Source: Anastatus disparis
Lineage: Eukaryota > Arthropoda > Insecta > Hymenoptera > Eupelmidae
Assembly: GCA_017163975.1 (NCBI GenBank)
Contig: JAFFSR010000218.1
Span: 1,178,001-1,242,000, forward strand
Direction of reading: 5' to 3'
DNA: 64,000 nt
The notes beneath the pieces were generated by a model. The model worked only from the letters and a program-made list of their open reading frames with translations, did not search any database and was not told the origin of the DNA. Positions 47,298 to 59,360 of this stretch are shown one piece after another (the first letter of the stretch is position 1; each line of letters starts with the position of its first letter). The position numbers and the translations under genes were made by a program.

Positions 47298-50076
47298 CTG
47301 AAAATTAATGAAAAATTAATTAATTTGTATAAACAAAACAAAATTTAAAACGAAATTCTTTAGTTTTAAATTTAAACAAATTTGAATAGATTTAAACAAA
47401 TTTCTTTTAAATTAAATTATAGATTCTTTTTTGTTATTATTAAATAACGTTCACGAATAAATTATAAAGTCGAATAAGTACAAGCAAAAATAAATATATG
47501 TAAATAAACAATAAAACAGATTTTCAAAAAAATACAGTTGGCATTTTCTTTTTTGTTTTTCGTTTACTCTCATAAAATTCGCGCGATCGATGTTAATCTT
47601 TTCCATCCGTGCGTACGTACGCGTATACGTAACACGTGAAAAAAAAGAGAAAGAGGGAATGAACCATCAAATAAGTAAAAGAGAGACAAATAAACTCTGA
47701 TGTACATCGGATGGCTTTTTACGATAGATATGTAGTCAGTTATACCCATACGTACCGTACAAAGTATAGTTCTACTTTTTTTTTTGCCTTCTGACCAAAA
47801 CTATTTCGTTAAGCGTAATGGATGGTTATATGGGTAAAAATATGTGTATGGAATAGTAAAAAAAAATCAAAAGAGAAGAAAGAATGCGTTGAGATCTTTT
47901 TGTATTGTGAAAAGATTTTAAATTTTCTTTTTTTTTTTAATTTGATGTTGGTGAAGTAATGATATAATTAGCGTGGGAGAAAATATACCAAAAAAATGCA
48001 ACTATAAATTGATAATGCAGAGTTAAAGTGATATTGATCATTATATTTTTGGAATAAATTTTACTCAATTTTATTAATTTAATACGTTTATAATTCATGT
48101 GTTTTATATTTAAACAATTTTAAATATGAATTAAAAATTTTTATTAACTTTTATCATTTTAGCCAAGATTTAACAAATCAAATTCTAAATATCAGAAGCA
48201 AAGAACACCAGTCTTACACATCTTAGATTTAAAAAGCGCATAAGCATTAAAAACTTCAATAGAATTAAAGTTCATTGAAAAACTTTTGATATTCGTTAAT
48301 TTTGTAAAGCCCAATTGTAACACACTATAACGTATTAATAACGCATTATTTCGAAATACGGCATAGTTCAGGATATTTCGACTATTGCGAATTGAAGGCG
48401 TAAGCTTTTATTGAGTTAGATGCAATAATTACCCCCTTTGATCATTTCTCATTGAGTCTAAAACAAACGTAAATGCTTATAATACTTGCTGCAAATTCAA
48501 ACGCGCGTATCACAAGTGCCGTTTATATTCATCTCTTGAAATTTCAAATGCTAGAGAAAATACGTTTCGGTGCTGTAACGATTTCATTATTTTTTTATAA
48601 TGTTAATAATTATGCATTTACTTTTAATGTTAAAAAAACTATTATTATCGGAGTTTGTTTTTATTAATACTTGAAATTCTGTTTTTAAATATTCACAGCT
48701 TTCTTCTAATGAAATTATTCTTGAATTTCTTTTTATACAAATTGTACAATATATGAATACAATTTTTCCAAATGTTAATATTATAAAAGAAAAATTTTTC
48801 TTTTTATCACGTAAAAGTTAAAATATGAAGAGAAGGAAAAAAAAATTTTCTCCTTTTACAAATATCAAATAGATACATAGAGTCTATTTATGGTAGAGAA
48901 AGGAACGTTTTTACAGATATCATTTTCAACTCTATTACTAAAGTGGAAAGCCGAGATTTTCAAGCTTTGAATATTTGATGCGATATCGATCTCGTACAAT
49001 ATCTGCTTTTAGTAGTATTTCCCAAGATTGGTAAGACAGAATATATGTGTATACATATACAAAATCTTTATGAAAAAAATTATTATTAAAAAAATATTTA
49101 ATGCCCAATAATTGCTACATATTAGCATTGTTTTTAAAATAAAATCTAAATTAGTTAAGAATTTCTAAAAAATATCTAATAAAAATAAATATGAAATGAT
49201 TATAAAAGCTAATCGTTAATATAGGAATAGTTACAAAATCAAAATTGTTATCTTTATAATCTATTTATTGAATAACTGATATTATGAAAAAAAATTTCAA
49301 ATAATTTCAATTATTTTTAATGTAATGCTATTTATTTGAAAATATTGAAGACTTGGTGACGTTTTGAACGGTTATTTGCATTACGAAATTTTTCCACTTC
49401 ACTAACTGCAACAATCTTTTTTAATATATCTCATTAATTTAAAAACTCAAATTACAATTCAAAGTTTTTCCCTATAGTTTTATCAAACTTTCATACTTAC
49501 TGATCCATAGAAATAGTTGCAAAATTTTAAAAGACCATAAATCACTAAACTTTTTACCAAATCTGAAGAATATCGAATTAAACCACCCAATGCGAAAAGC
49601 TTTGCTATTACCACTCTTATATATCCACATAATATACCTTTTGTTTAACTTCTATCTCACGAAGGTTTAAAGATAAATATCCATATAGAAACGGATAGAT
49701 AAAACTCATTAATTACAACACACGAAACGCGTATACTTTGCTCAATATAATAATGTAGAATGCACCAAGGGAAGAAAGTAGGCTGGGCTGTGCGTTTCCG
49801 TGCGTAGTTAACATTCGAGCATTGCGAGGATGGTGCAGCTGTGGAACTTTCTTTTTGAGTTAAATATATGATTTTTTTTATTCTAATGTAGAAAGTTCGT
49901 TTGCACAGATATTGAGTACGATATTGAACTATGGTTTATTGATTGCTGTTAGTGAGAAATCGTCGGCGAATGAGCTCTGTCATAAAATAGAAAATTACGT
50001 ATAACTGACTTAAAATCAGACGCAAAATATCTCACTGCTATGGTTCAGACTATGGTAACAACTGTTTTTTTTTCAG
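47298..50076. other. AT-rich noncoding stretch
   Basis: No gene is visible before the acceptor at 50076. CpG-rich words (GTGCGTACGTACGCGTATAC) lie at 47611-47630. A GC-richer patch lies at 49770-49850. The rest is AT-rich. Confidence 0.55.
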
Positions 50077-50315
50077 CTTGATTCACTTTTTGGATATCTT
50101 TGATGATGACTAAAGTCTATAGCACTGGTTCGAAATTACGATGGATGATCTTTTTTCTTCTTTTTTGTCATCTTAATAGTATCCAACCTCATGTCCCACA
50201 TAAAGATGATCTATCTGTCGCGTTTGATACATATACACTCTCGGATATGCGGGCAACTGCTGCGAATGAAAACACGCTGGCACTTTCAATTTCCATGACT
50301 CTCACATGGCACTAA
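50077..50315 (+). CDS. Possible secreted-protein exon
   Basis: A strong acceptor (T-run, then CAG at 50074-50076) precedes ATGATG at 50103. The frame runs 70 codons to a TAA at 50313. Residues 1-14 include three basic residues, 15-24 are hydrophobic (MIFFLLFCHL) and a polar stretch follows, which resembles a signal peptide. The C-terminal part ends TLALSISMTLTWH, vaguely like the second strand region of Cys-loop receptor extracellular domains (motif ...L.W.D.RL), but the conserved continuation is cut off by the stop. Codons use far more G/C than the AT-rich flanks. An in-frame TGA lies at 50079, so only the ATG could start it. No donor is visible at the 3' end. It could be an alternative exon, a decayed exon or chance. 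The family link is a weak guess. Confidence 0.3.
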
Positions 50316-50574
50316 AATCTCACACTATTATTCATAATGATGAAAATTTTATAATAATATATTAATAATAATTTATTAAAAATTTACTTCAAATACAACG
50401 TTTGTAATTAATATTTTTATCAATTCGTTATATTTGGCTACTTATGTGTCACTTTATGCCAAGCATTTATGGATCAAGTAGAAATGATTTTATTTCTTTC
50501 TTCACTTTTTACAACATAATCTATATCTATATCTTATTCACTTTGCAATTCAATCTCGCATGTTCCCTGGTAGA

Positions 50575-50721
50575 AATGTGAGCATTAAAAATGGTGTGTA
50601 TAAAAATTTGAGGTTATTAGTTATAAAAATGCCAAATAAATGGCCAATAAATGTTAAAAAAAGCGTTTTCATTTCTACTGGCCAAAAAATGGTAAAAAAA
50701 ACGTTTCAATTTCCACCAGGG
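50575..50721. mobile_element. 147-bp MITE with CCCTGGT ends
   Basis: The terminal inverted repeats are CCCTGGTAGAAAT at 50575-50587 and ATTTCCACCAGGG at 50709-50721, with one difference. An internal TTTCTACTGGCC is another imperfect inverse copy of the end. The interior is A-rich with repeated AAATGGCCAATAAATG-like words. A 71-codon ORF across it (50560-50775) is therefore not a gene. No clear target duplication is visible. Confidence 0.65.
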
Positions 50722-51133
50722 TTGTACCATTGTATTAAAAATTCACGCAAGTGCATATTCTCTAAAAGAAAATGAAAAGAAGCATTAAAAGTGGTATGTA
50801 TTTTCTTGTTGGGATATTTTTAGAATATATAGAAATACCAAAAATTTTTCGAGTAGTACGTAACAGTGCGCAAAAGTAATTTTTTATTAAAAAAAAATAC
50901 AACCGCTCAATAAAACAGTAAACTTTTAAATAAAACAATTGATAAACAAACTATTGTACTTTTCTAGAAAAATCCATAGTATTTCAATTCATTCTGGACT
51001 CGCCCTTAGGCGGGTCAAAAATACAAACTTCGTGCGAGGGTATGAAAAAAAGTAACATCGTAACACTGCTATTTATTTTTGGTATATAACATAAACATTG
51101 ATCTCCAAAAACTATTTATTTTTTACTATTTAT

Positions 51134-51160
51134 TTGTTGTTGTTGTTGTTGTTGTTGTTG
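51134..51160 (+). repeat. (TTG)n microsatellite
   Basis: Nine TTG units lie between TATTTAT and TATAAAG. Confidence 0.95.
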
Positions 51161-53549
51161 TATAAAGTTAACTTTTAGTTAACAAAAGTTGCCTTAAGAA
51201 AAGCTTTATAAAGTCTCGTTATTTCCTTAGAAAATTTTCTACTTGTAAAATTTTCTTGGCACTTTCATTTCCCACCTGTAGGAGTATAACGTAAGTCTTC
51301 GTTTTCCGTTAAAAGATTTCTTTGATGTCTTTGAAAATTTTGTTATATGCCTTTATTAAATATCCTTTGAGAAGTTTTTAATATGTCAACGTCAAATACA
51401 AGCTTGATATATTAAAGATATATTTTTAGTTTATTTATTTATTATTTTTTTTCGTTATTCTTTTTTATAATAGAAGTTTCTATAGAGACAAGTATTGTGC
51501 TTTTCTTTAAGATATTAGCGTCAAAGGTAGTATATACATTGATATTTCTCGTGTTGATCTTTTTTCAAAAAACTTTTATGTACAGCTTTCGGAAAATGAG
51601 AAAAGCGTTAACGTATATGCAGTTACTTTTGACAAGTTGAATTGATTTAGTGGATGGAGATACCCTTTTTTTAAATGTACATTTTATATTTATAAAATGT
51701 AAACATAGAAAATTAAGTAACATTAGAAAAATATTACAGGAACGCTAAAAGCTTGCAGTTAATCTTTTAGCTAAGTCTTTTGCCAAAAGTTAATCCTGCC
51801 AATTTCAAAATAAGATAGTTATGGATTATTAGAAAATACATTGAAATAAAGGATACATTGTCATCTTTTTATCTTTTCTATATGTTGATTAAATATATTT
51901 CTGGTTTTTCAATTTTATCATGGTTTGAGAAAAAAATAAGAGATTGCAAAACCAATTTACAATCAATTTATAAAAAATTTAGGGATAAATAATTTCTTCC
52001 AACGTAAAAATCATTCTATTAATTTCAAAAATGTGAAAAATTTATTGAGCCATCAGATTATTTTGCAGGAAAATTTTCCAAAATTTCTATGGCAAATTTT
52101 TATTATATTTCGATGACAATTTGCAAATGTAATAATGCGCAAAAATCTATACGATACTGTGAAATCGAGCGCAAATAATTCTTAAATCTTCTGGAAAACC
52201 CGGTAAAACTAAAAATTTTGTATATAATGCTACAGGCAATTCCATAAAATAGTATACAGGAATTTTCTCTATTTTTCCGTGGTTATTTTCTTCTAAATAT
52301 AGATCAACAATAACATTCGAAAACTTGAGAATAAAAACAATATATCCTGAGATATTTCTTTTCCATTATTTTTACTTTCGCAAAAATGTTATTCGTATTT
52401 TTTTATGAATAAATATAGCGGTAAAAAATTATTTTCAATATTTTTAAATGAACTATAACCATGACAATGTTTTATCATGCTTTTAAATAAAAAGTCTTTT
52501 ATGCGAAAATCATATATTTTACAATGTCAAATACAATGTTGAAACCATATCCAGAATTATGATCTTTGAAATTTCTTCATAATATTTTGTCTTTGATTTT
52601 CTCTTCGTAACATTGACAATGCATTAGACGGGATAAAAATTTATCAGTTGATTCTTTAAAAATAAAAAATAAAATAACAAAAATTAAACCATTTGATTGT
52701 GAAATAGAAGTATAAATGCTCAGTTGGCGAGACAGCAAATTCCACGAAAACTTGGTAATTTTGCTTTTCAATTGGCCGCGACACGTATAACGAGCTCGCA
52801 TCCTCTTGATTTACGGGTCTCGCCGAAAATTTAATAAGAACGTAAACTCGCCGAAAAAAAAAAATTTTTTCTTTTTTTCATTTTCATTAGATAAACCATC
52901 TTTCAAACACGTTGTTTTTTTCCTTTATCCTCGCTCATCGCGCAGTTCTTTCAATTGGTTTATCCCTCTTTCTCTCTCTTATTATTTGTTTTCTTTCTCA
53001 CTTATTGTCTCTTTTTTTTCTCTCTCTTGATTTTTTCTCTTTACCACTTGTAGTCACTCTTTCTCTCTTAATTTTTTTTCTCTCACTTTTGGTCTATCTT
53101 TCTCTCTCTTTTTGGTTCTCTTTCTCTCCCTTCCTTTCTCTATATAGAATTTACTTTTTTTTTCCATAATTTTTCTTTCATCGTTGTCATTTTATACTTT
53201 AAGGAAAAAGCTTTTTAGGTACGTGTGGTCTAATATTATCGCCATGAAAATACAAAACTTGGCACTCGCACACAAATATACTCACGCGTAAACGCACGTT
53301 TATATGGATAGCGAGAGAGGTAGAGAGAGAGAAAAGCGTTAAAACATGAAAGTGAATACGAGGTATGTCGGATTATACGCATTTCTAGTGGCGTATAAAA
53401 GAGAGAAGAGAGAAGGAGAAAACGATTATTATAATGGTCCACATTATATACACTTGACCCTTTAGGATCCCTCTTTACTTTTCCCGCTTTACGACTCTTA
53501 CTGCTAGAGAACACTTATTTATTTTTATCATATATATGAATGATATTCC

Positions 53550-53566
53550 GAGAGAGAGAGAGAGAG
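53550..53566 (+). repeat. (GA)n microsatellite
   Basis: About eight GA units follow ATATTCC and precede GCGAAAAGG. Confidence 0.9.
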
Positions 53567-53980
53567 CGAAAAGGAATGTTTACAAGCGTTTCGTAACATT
53601 ATATTATTAACTACTTTTTGAGAGTACAATATCATCTACTCTTATTTATGTACTTTCATTTTAATTTTAATAATTTGCAAAATTAAGCTTTAATATTTAC
53701 GAATTAAGGCTACTGCTTTAAATTAAAGAAAGATTAATTAATGAGGAAATTCAAATAAAGATAAAAAGGTTCGTGAGGCGCCGGTAGCGCCGTAAAGGCT
53801 ATTATTACGATAAAAGTTAAAACAAAAATAAATAGATCAATAAGCGCGATTTAAATTGATATTAAGAAGAAAAATATAAAAATGGCTTAGTCAATTAGTT
53901 TAATTAATATAAGTTTAATTACGGATATAAATAAAAAGAGAGAGGAAAACAATATATAAGATAATAGAGTGCAAAATACT

Positions 53981-54168
53981 GAGGAAGTCAGTGGCTCAAT
54001 CGGTAGAGCGATGGATTCGCAATCTCGAGGACCCGAGTTCGAATCCCGCTCTCGGCTAATTTTAAAAGCACCACTGAACGTTATATGTGCTTTGTTCATA
54101 AACACACTGACGACCTCCATCGCTAATTAGCATTGCATCATTGCATAAATACAGCGATGTTAAATAAT
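53981..54168 (+). mobile_element. tRNA-derived SINE, copy 7
   Basis: The head is GAGGAAGTCAGTGGCTCAAT, the loop TTCGCAA, the B box GAGTTCGAATCCC and the body AGCACCACTG. Its 3' stem reads CATCGCT with AGCGATG, a compensated change at a different position from copies 2 and 6. The tail is TTAAATAATAATAAAAATAA. An antisense ORF through it (53887-54120) is the repeat. Confidence 0.92.
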
Positions 54169-54245
54169 AATAAAAATAAAGAGTATACAGCGTATGCATT
54201 AGTTTCTCCTAATAGTCTTTTTTTTAAATTCAACTCACAGAAGCG

Positions 54246-54364
54246 TTTTGGGTGAGACAAAAATTTTTTTTTTATGCCTAAAAGTGCACGAAAATTTTAG
54301 GTTATTAATTTTATGTACTTATGTGTAAAATTTTAACGTAAAAATTTTGATGAATCACCCAAAA
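54246..54364. mobile_element. 119-bp MITE with TTTTGGGTGA ends
   Basis: TTTTGGGTGA at 54246-54255 is the exact inverse of TCACCCAAAA at 54355-54364. Pairing resumes further in with AAAATTTT on both sides. The interior is AT-rich with several AAAATTTTA words. It lies only 13 bases left of the next element. Confidence 0.6.
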
Positions 54365-54377
54365 TTTTTGTAAAACG

Positions 54378-55205
54378 TATCCCATGGAAGAAGGCAATTC
54401 CGGACTGGATTTGGTACGGTACTGGTGCCCGTGATTCCAGTACTGATTCCCAATGCTGGTTCGGTATCTGTTTAATATTTAAATGATAATATAGGACCGA
54501 ACTTTCAATGCCAATGCAGGCACAATACTGATTACCAGTATTTATCAGTCATCGAATAATTTATCATTTAACTTATATAATTAAGTATTATTTATTTAAA
54601 TAAATAAATCATCTTTTTCCAACAAAAATTTTTGGAATAAAAACACTTTGGAAATCAATAAGTTGCTGTTCATTATACGACCATAATCCATTAATTTTAA
54701 AAATAAACTTAACCAATTTTGCTATTATTGCGCCTAAATTTTTATATTTATTTAAATCAGTTTTTTTTCGGGACTCAAAGAATCGACTACGGACTTTACA
54801 GATGTTTTTTACAATGCTGACAAATTGCGTTTCTTTAATTTTCCTTGTTTTTTCAAATAGTAACTACTCTTTTATACATTTTTTTATAGCGCGTATTGAG
54901 CACATGTACGTATAAAATTATTAGGTTATAATGAGGTTATATTTAAACAAATATTATGTCATTGCAAGTACTTGCTTAGCAACGACAACAACGGCAAACG
55001 GTACTGAAGCAATACTTTAATAATATTCTATCGATAGAATCTGGCAAACGATATTGAAACGATACCTGTCTATATTATATGGTCCGATATTATCATTTCA
55101 ATATTGGATACAAGCTAGATTCAGTACCGGCATACGTAGGACGATGACCAATATTTAGTCATTATCAGGCCGTTAATTCAAAGCTGGCAGTTCTTCCATG
55201 GGATA
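54378..55205. mobile_element. 828-bp TIR element, TA target site
   Basis: TATCCCATGGAAGAA at 54378-54392 is the exact inverse of TTCTTCCATGGGATA at 55191-55205. The outer TA on each side is best read as a TA target duplication, giving a TCCCATGGAAGAA terminal repeat. Subterminal regions on both sides are more GC-rich and carry repeated RGTACTG/CAGTAC words (such as CGGTACTGG, CCAGTACTGAT and GGTACTGAAGC). The centre is AT-rich. There is no transposase ORF. A TA target is typical of Tc1/mariner-type elements, so a nonautonomous member is plausible. Clustered subterminal repeats are also seen in hAT-like and other families. Confidence 0.72.
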
Positions 55206-58200
55206 AATTCTCGCATTACAAATTTTAACAAATCAGAACACGTCAAGTAGAATAAAATCAAGTACATGAATATTAAAAAGTCCTTATTTAACTGTTAAAT
55301 CTACTTACAATACACATGCACAGATCAATACTGAAAATCATAAACCTTTGACAATGGCAATTACATCAGCTGTGTGTAATTAATCATTAATCAATTAACA
55401 CAAATTTAATTAGCCAATACAAGATGCTTGATTACATTTAGTATGATAATACAATAATTGATATTACTGCATTGCGCTAAATATATACATTCTATGTATT
55501 CCGACCGATTTGACAAATTATAATTATAGGTCAAACGGAATGAGGTATTATTACGTAAAATTTAAAAAATAAAAAAACGTTCTTAAAGAGAAAATATTTC
55601 ATTGTGTAAGGTATGGTTGTATTATTTAGGTAACAAATAATACAATCATGTTTGTGATATTAAAATAATAGTTTAATTTTTTCGATTACACAAGGATTGG
55701 TGATCTACTTTCGTTCGCGAACCAGGAAATTTTATTAGCTTTGGAGAAATTGTTTTACTCTGATGTCAATTTATTTGGAAGGCAAGAATATAAATGAAAA
55801 ATATTAATAGAAATGCTCTGGATGAATAATTGTTTTATTTGCTATTAACATCAATATTGTTCGTGCTTAAGCTTCAAAACTTTTGAGACTTCATCTGTTA
55901 ATTTTAGTCTTTATAAAATATCACACTCAAAAATTAAATAAATAAGTAATATCATATTTTATTTAAGCCGTACACTGTTATTTTTTTATAAGTATTTTAA
56001 GTTAAGATTTATAATGAAAAAATTCATGAAAAAACTTAAAATGATTCTCTTTTTTCTCAGAGTTGATTGGATTAGAACAATTAAATAGATAACAGTAAAA
56101 CTTTATAAATTTGTTAAGAAAGATCCTCTGCCAAATGCATTAAGTCAACTTTTTTATCTTCACAAGTATATGAAGCACTAGTTCGGATAATTCGTAAAAA
56201 TGTAGTTCACGTCTATTTCAATTTGTAATTCAATTATACTCTGGTATTTTACAAGTGACAACTTTTTCAAACTGTAAAATTAACAAAAGAGTTGATTTTC
56301 CAAAAGATTTTTCGTCACTGCACTTTACTTAATTTCATGATATTTGATTTTGTTGATCTTTTTTTAGAAAACTTCAGAGATCTACATCAATTATATTCAG
56401 CTAATTAAACTTATTATCATTTGAATAAGTCATAAGACAAATTTTATTTAACATTATTTCATTCGAGAAACCTTTTCTATGTATTACAATTTTAAACCAC
56501 GTTTAAAAATAAAAGAAATGTTACCCTATGAGCTGACCCACTTTTCTGGATTAATTTTTCCGAATTTTCACAATTAGAATGGTTTTATAAATGTACAAAA
56601 TTTAGGTTTCGTGAGAATTATGTTATAAGTCATTAAAGTTATTTCTTTTTGTATTTTAACCGTTAGAATAAAGAATCTTTTTTATATAAGTTAGTTTTAT
56701 GCACTTTACAATTTATAAAAAATTTGGTTTCAGTATTATTTTTTGTATATTTATATTTGCCAAATTAAATTAAATACCAAGAGAGAAATTTTAATTTTTT
56801 TACTGCCGACTGAGCCACTGACGACCTCACCAAGTAAAAAATCATTTTTCTTTCAAGTTAGAAAACTCAAAAAATTTACTATCTTTTTAAATTGGTTTAA
56901 AAATAGAACATTCCTGCATCAAGTATATAAATAATTAAAGTAATTAAAACAAAATAACAAGTTTACGATCGATAAAATTAATATAATACGTATTTCCACA
57001 GTTATGAATCCCCATATAACTTTCATAAAATTTGTGCATATAAACCTTTTGCAAACTTTCCACATTAACTGTAGTATATTGTTATGTATAAAACTAAATT
57101 ATTATTACGGCGAATAACTTAACTGAACTATTCCATTTTGTTTATAAAAAAATAAAGATCATAAATATTTTGAAACACGTTAGAAAAAAAAAAAAAATTA
57201 TAAATTGATTGTATATATCAACAGTCGCGCATGATAACTCGAGTAAATTAAAGCGATAAACTACGATTTTTTAATGCACTAAGCGATACTTTTTTAATGC
57301 AATAATCCAGCGTAATAAAAAGATTACAACTGTTAATGATATAAAAATCTGATATAATAAAATAGTTAAATAATGCTAATATATAGGCTAGACGGCATTC
57401 CTTCAATACGAAAAGTGAACGGACAAATGAAAGTATGAGCGTGGATATATAAACGATAATTTTAGAAACACTTTGTTACTTTATTATTGCATAATTTTAG
57501 GCTGGAAAATAAAGCAATGAAATTGCATTACTTAAACACATTCATCATAACGAAGACAAACTTTATACCGAGCGAGCTGATTTTTCATGTTTGCGATTGC
57601 GTTAATTTTGCTGCCGCTCGATTTATAAGTTGTACTTCTCGGTTAATTGCAGCGAAGTGGTGCACATGACACGATTAACAGTACACATAACGACGTCTTT
57701 GTCGTTAAGAAATCCACACTGTTCAGATCCTTGACGTGCTATTTTTCATTTTATTTATTCTGTTAATTTATTCGTCGTTTAATTGTTAGAAGGTCAATGA
57801 AATGGATTAAACTGTAAATGTTCTTGTATCATTATAAGATCTCTTTTGCGCTATGAGAAAAGGCTACGGATTTTATTTTGTTGAAGAGTTTAATTATTAA
57901 AAATTTGAAACAAAACTTTTGAATATTTTATTACCATAGTTTTAAAAAAAAACAGTAATATTTTTATTCGCATGCAATCACCATTTCTTTTATTCCGTTT
58001 AAATATATACGCTTTAGAATTATTTTTAATTAAAGTTTATTATACATGAACGCGCTATTTTTCGTCACAATCTTTAAAATTTGATTCTAAATATATCAAA
58101 GTGTTACTTGGAATAGCAAAAAAGCTGAAATTTTTTATTCAACACTCGTTCGGTCACGGAAAAAAGCTCCAGTAATACCCCCTTTTACCCTACGTACAAC

Positions 58201-59360
58201 TTTTAATTTAATTATTTAAAATCAATATTCTGTTTAATTATTCATAAAACTTTTTTTTTTGTTGATAAAAGCATCGAAAGTTAGTTTTATTTGAAAGTTT
58301 AATACGTTTGTTTGTTATTAGAATTAAAAAAAAAACAAAAACGTTATATGAATTTAATCGTAAAAGCTTTTGCTCGTAAATATTTATTAAATGTTTCCAA
58401 AATTTTCGCAACTTTAATTTTGCGCTAATTTTAAAGTTCTAATTAATATAATTTCATGTATGATTAAAATTCATTAATTTTAAGAATATAAAATGCTTTA
58501 TTGTTTTTATTCAATTCTTAAATTATTTTTCTCTCCGTAATAACCATTCAAAAATAGAAAATTAATAATCTAAATAATAAACTTTCATATCAGTTTTATT
58601 AAATATAAACTCGGAATACAGAGAGAACATTCATCCTAGAAGTAGAATATTCGACAAAATGATTCATCAAAGGCTAATCTTGGCACTCGCGCGCTTAGCC
58701 CAAATATTTTTCTCTTGATACATCGGAAATTCAAATTACAATCAAACAACGTTGAAAAAAAAAATCGCAAAAAATGCCTGCTAAAATATTTTTATTCCAC
58801 ACTTTATTTTCTATGAATATTACATACGCGTACATCGAAATAAAAGCTCGCTCTCTCATCTCGACTTAAACGCTCGGAGCAAAAAGAAAGCAAAGACGCG
58901 CATAGTTTTGCAGATGTGTTCACATTAAATACAGCACTCAGCGGCTCGTAATTGCAACGCGCTTATAAATATAAACGCGCGTACACCATTTTCCACTTGC
59001 ATCGGAGATTACTATAATTTTTCATGCCGAGATATTTGGTTATTTTGGTTTATTCTCTTTTTTTTTGGTTTTAGAATGTCACGCTGGATAGCTTGAATTT
59101 TAAGTTGACTGGTTTTGATAATTTGTTTTAAGTCGATTAAGTTGGTTTTGGTTGTTTTAAAATTTTCTGTGTTATACTATTATATGTATAAGATAAATTA
59201 AAATTTGAAACTCATTTAAAAAAAAAACCAAAGCGAGATATTAATTTGATTTGAAAATTATCAATAAAGTGATTTTTCATTAAAATACTTTGTGTCTAAT
59301 GGCATGTATCTGTAACATTATAAACTAGTTTCCAACGAAACATATTGCCTCAACGAATTT
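55206..59360. other. AT-rich noncoding stretch
   Basis: Apart from the SINE fragment at 56802-56828, no gene or repeat is clear. A GC-richer patch at 57570-57670 reads open for 60 codons (57487-57669) but has no family features. 58650-59000 has CpG-rich simple words (CGCGCGTACACC). Confidence 0.55.
56802..56828 (-). mobile_element. SINE 5'-end fragment, copy 8
   Basis: Only the inverted 5' head is present: ACTGCCGACTGAGCCACTG then ACGACCTC. This corresponds to GAGGTCGTCAGTGGCTCAGT plus a few bases. The B box, body and tail are absent, so it is a deletion remnant. A 5'-only fragment is unusual for SINEs, which normally lose their 5' ends. Confidence 0.7.

Larger units (their letters stand above)
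50722..53980. other. AT-rich noncoding stretch
   Basis: No gene is visible. It contains the (TTG)n run at 51134-51160, a pyrimidine-rich block at 52860-53165 giving spurious F/L/S ORFs, an (AG)n run at 53550-53566, and a GC-rich word GAGGCGCCGGTAGCGCC at 53776-53792 that forms a short hairpin. Confidence 0.55.

Noticed and set aside
53205..53226. TTTTTAG/GTACGT as a ratchet site
   Set aside because: The pyrimidine tract is broken by AAGGAAAAAG with an AG just upstream, and GTACGT is a weak donor.
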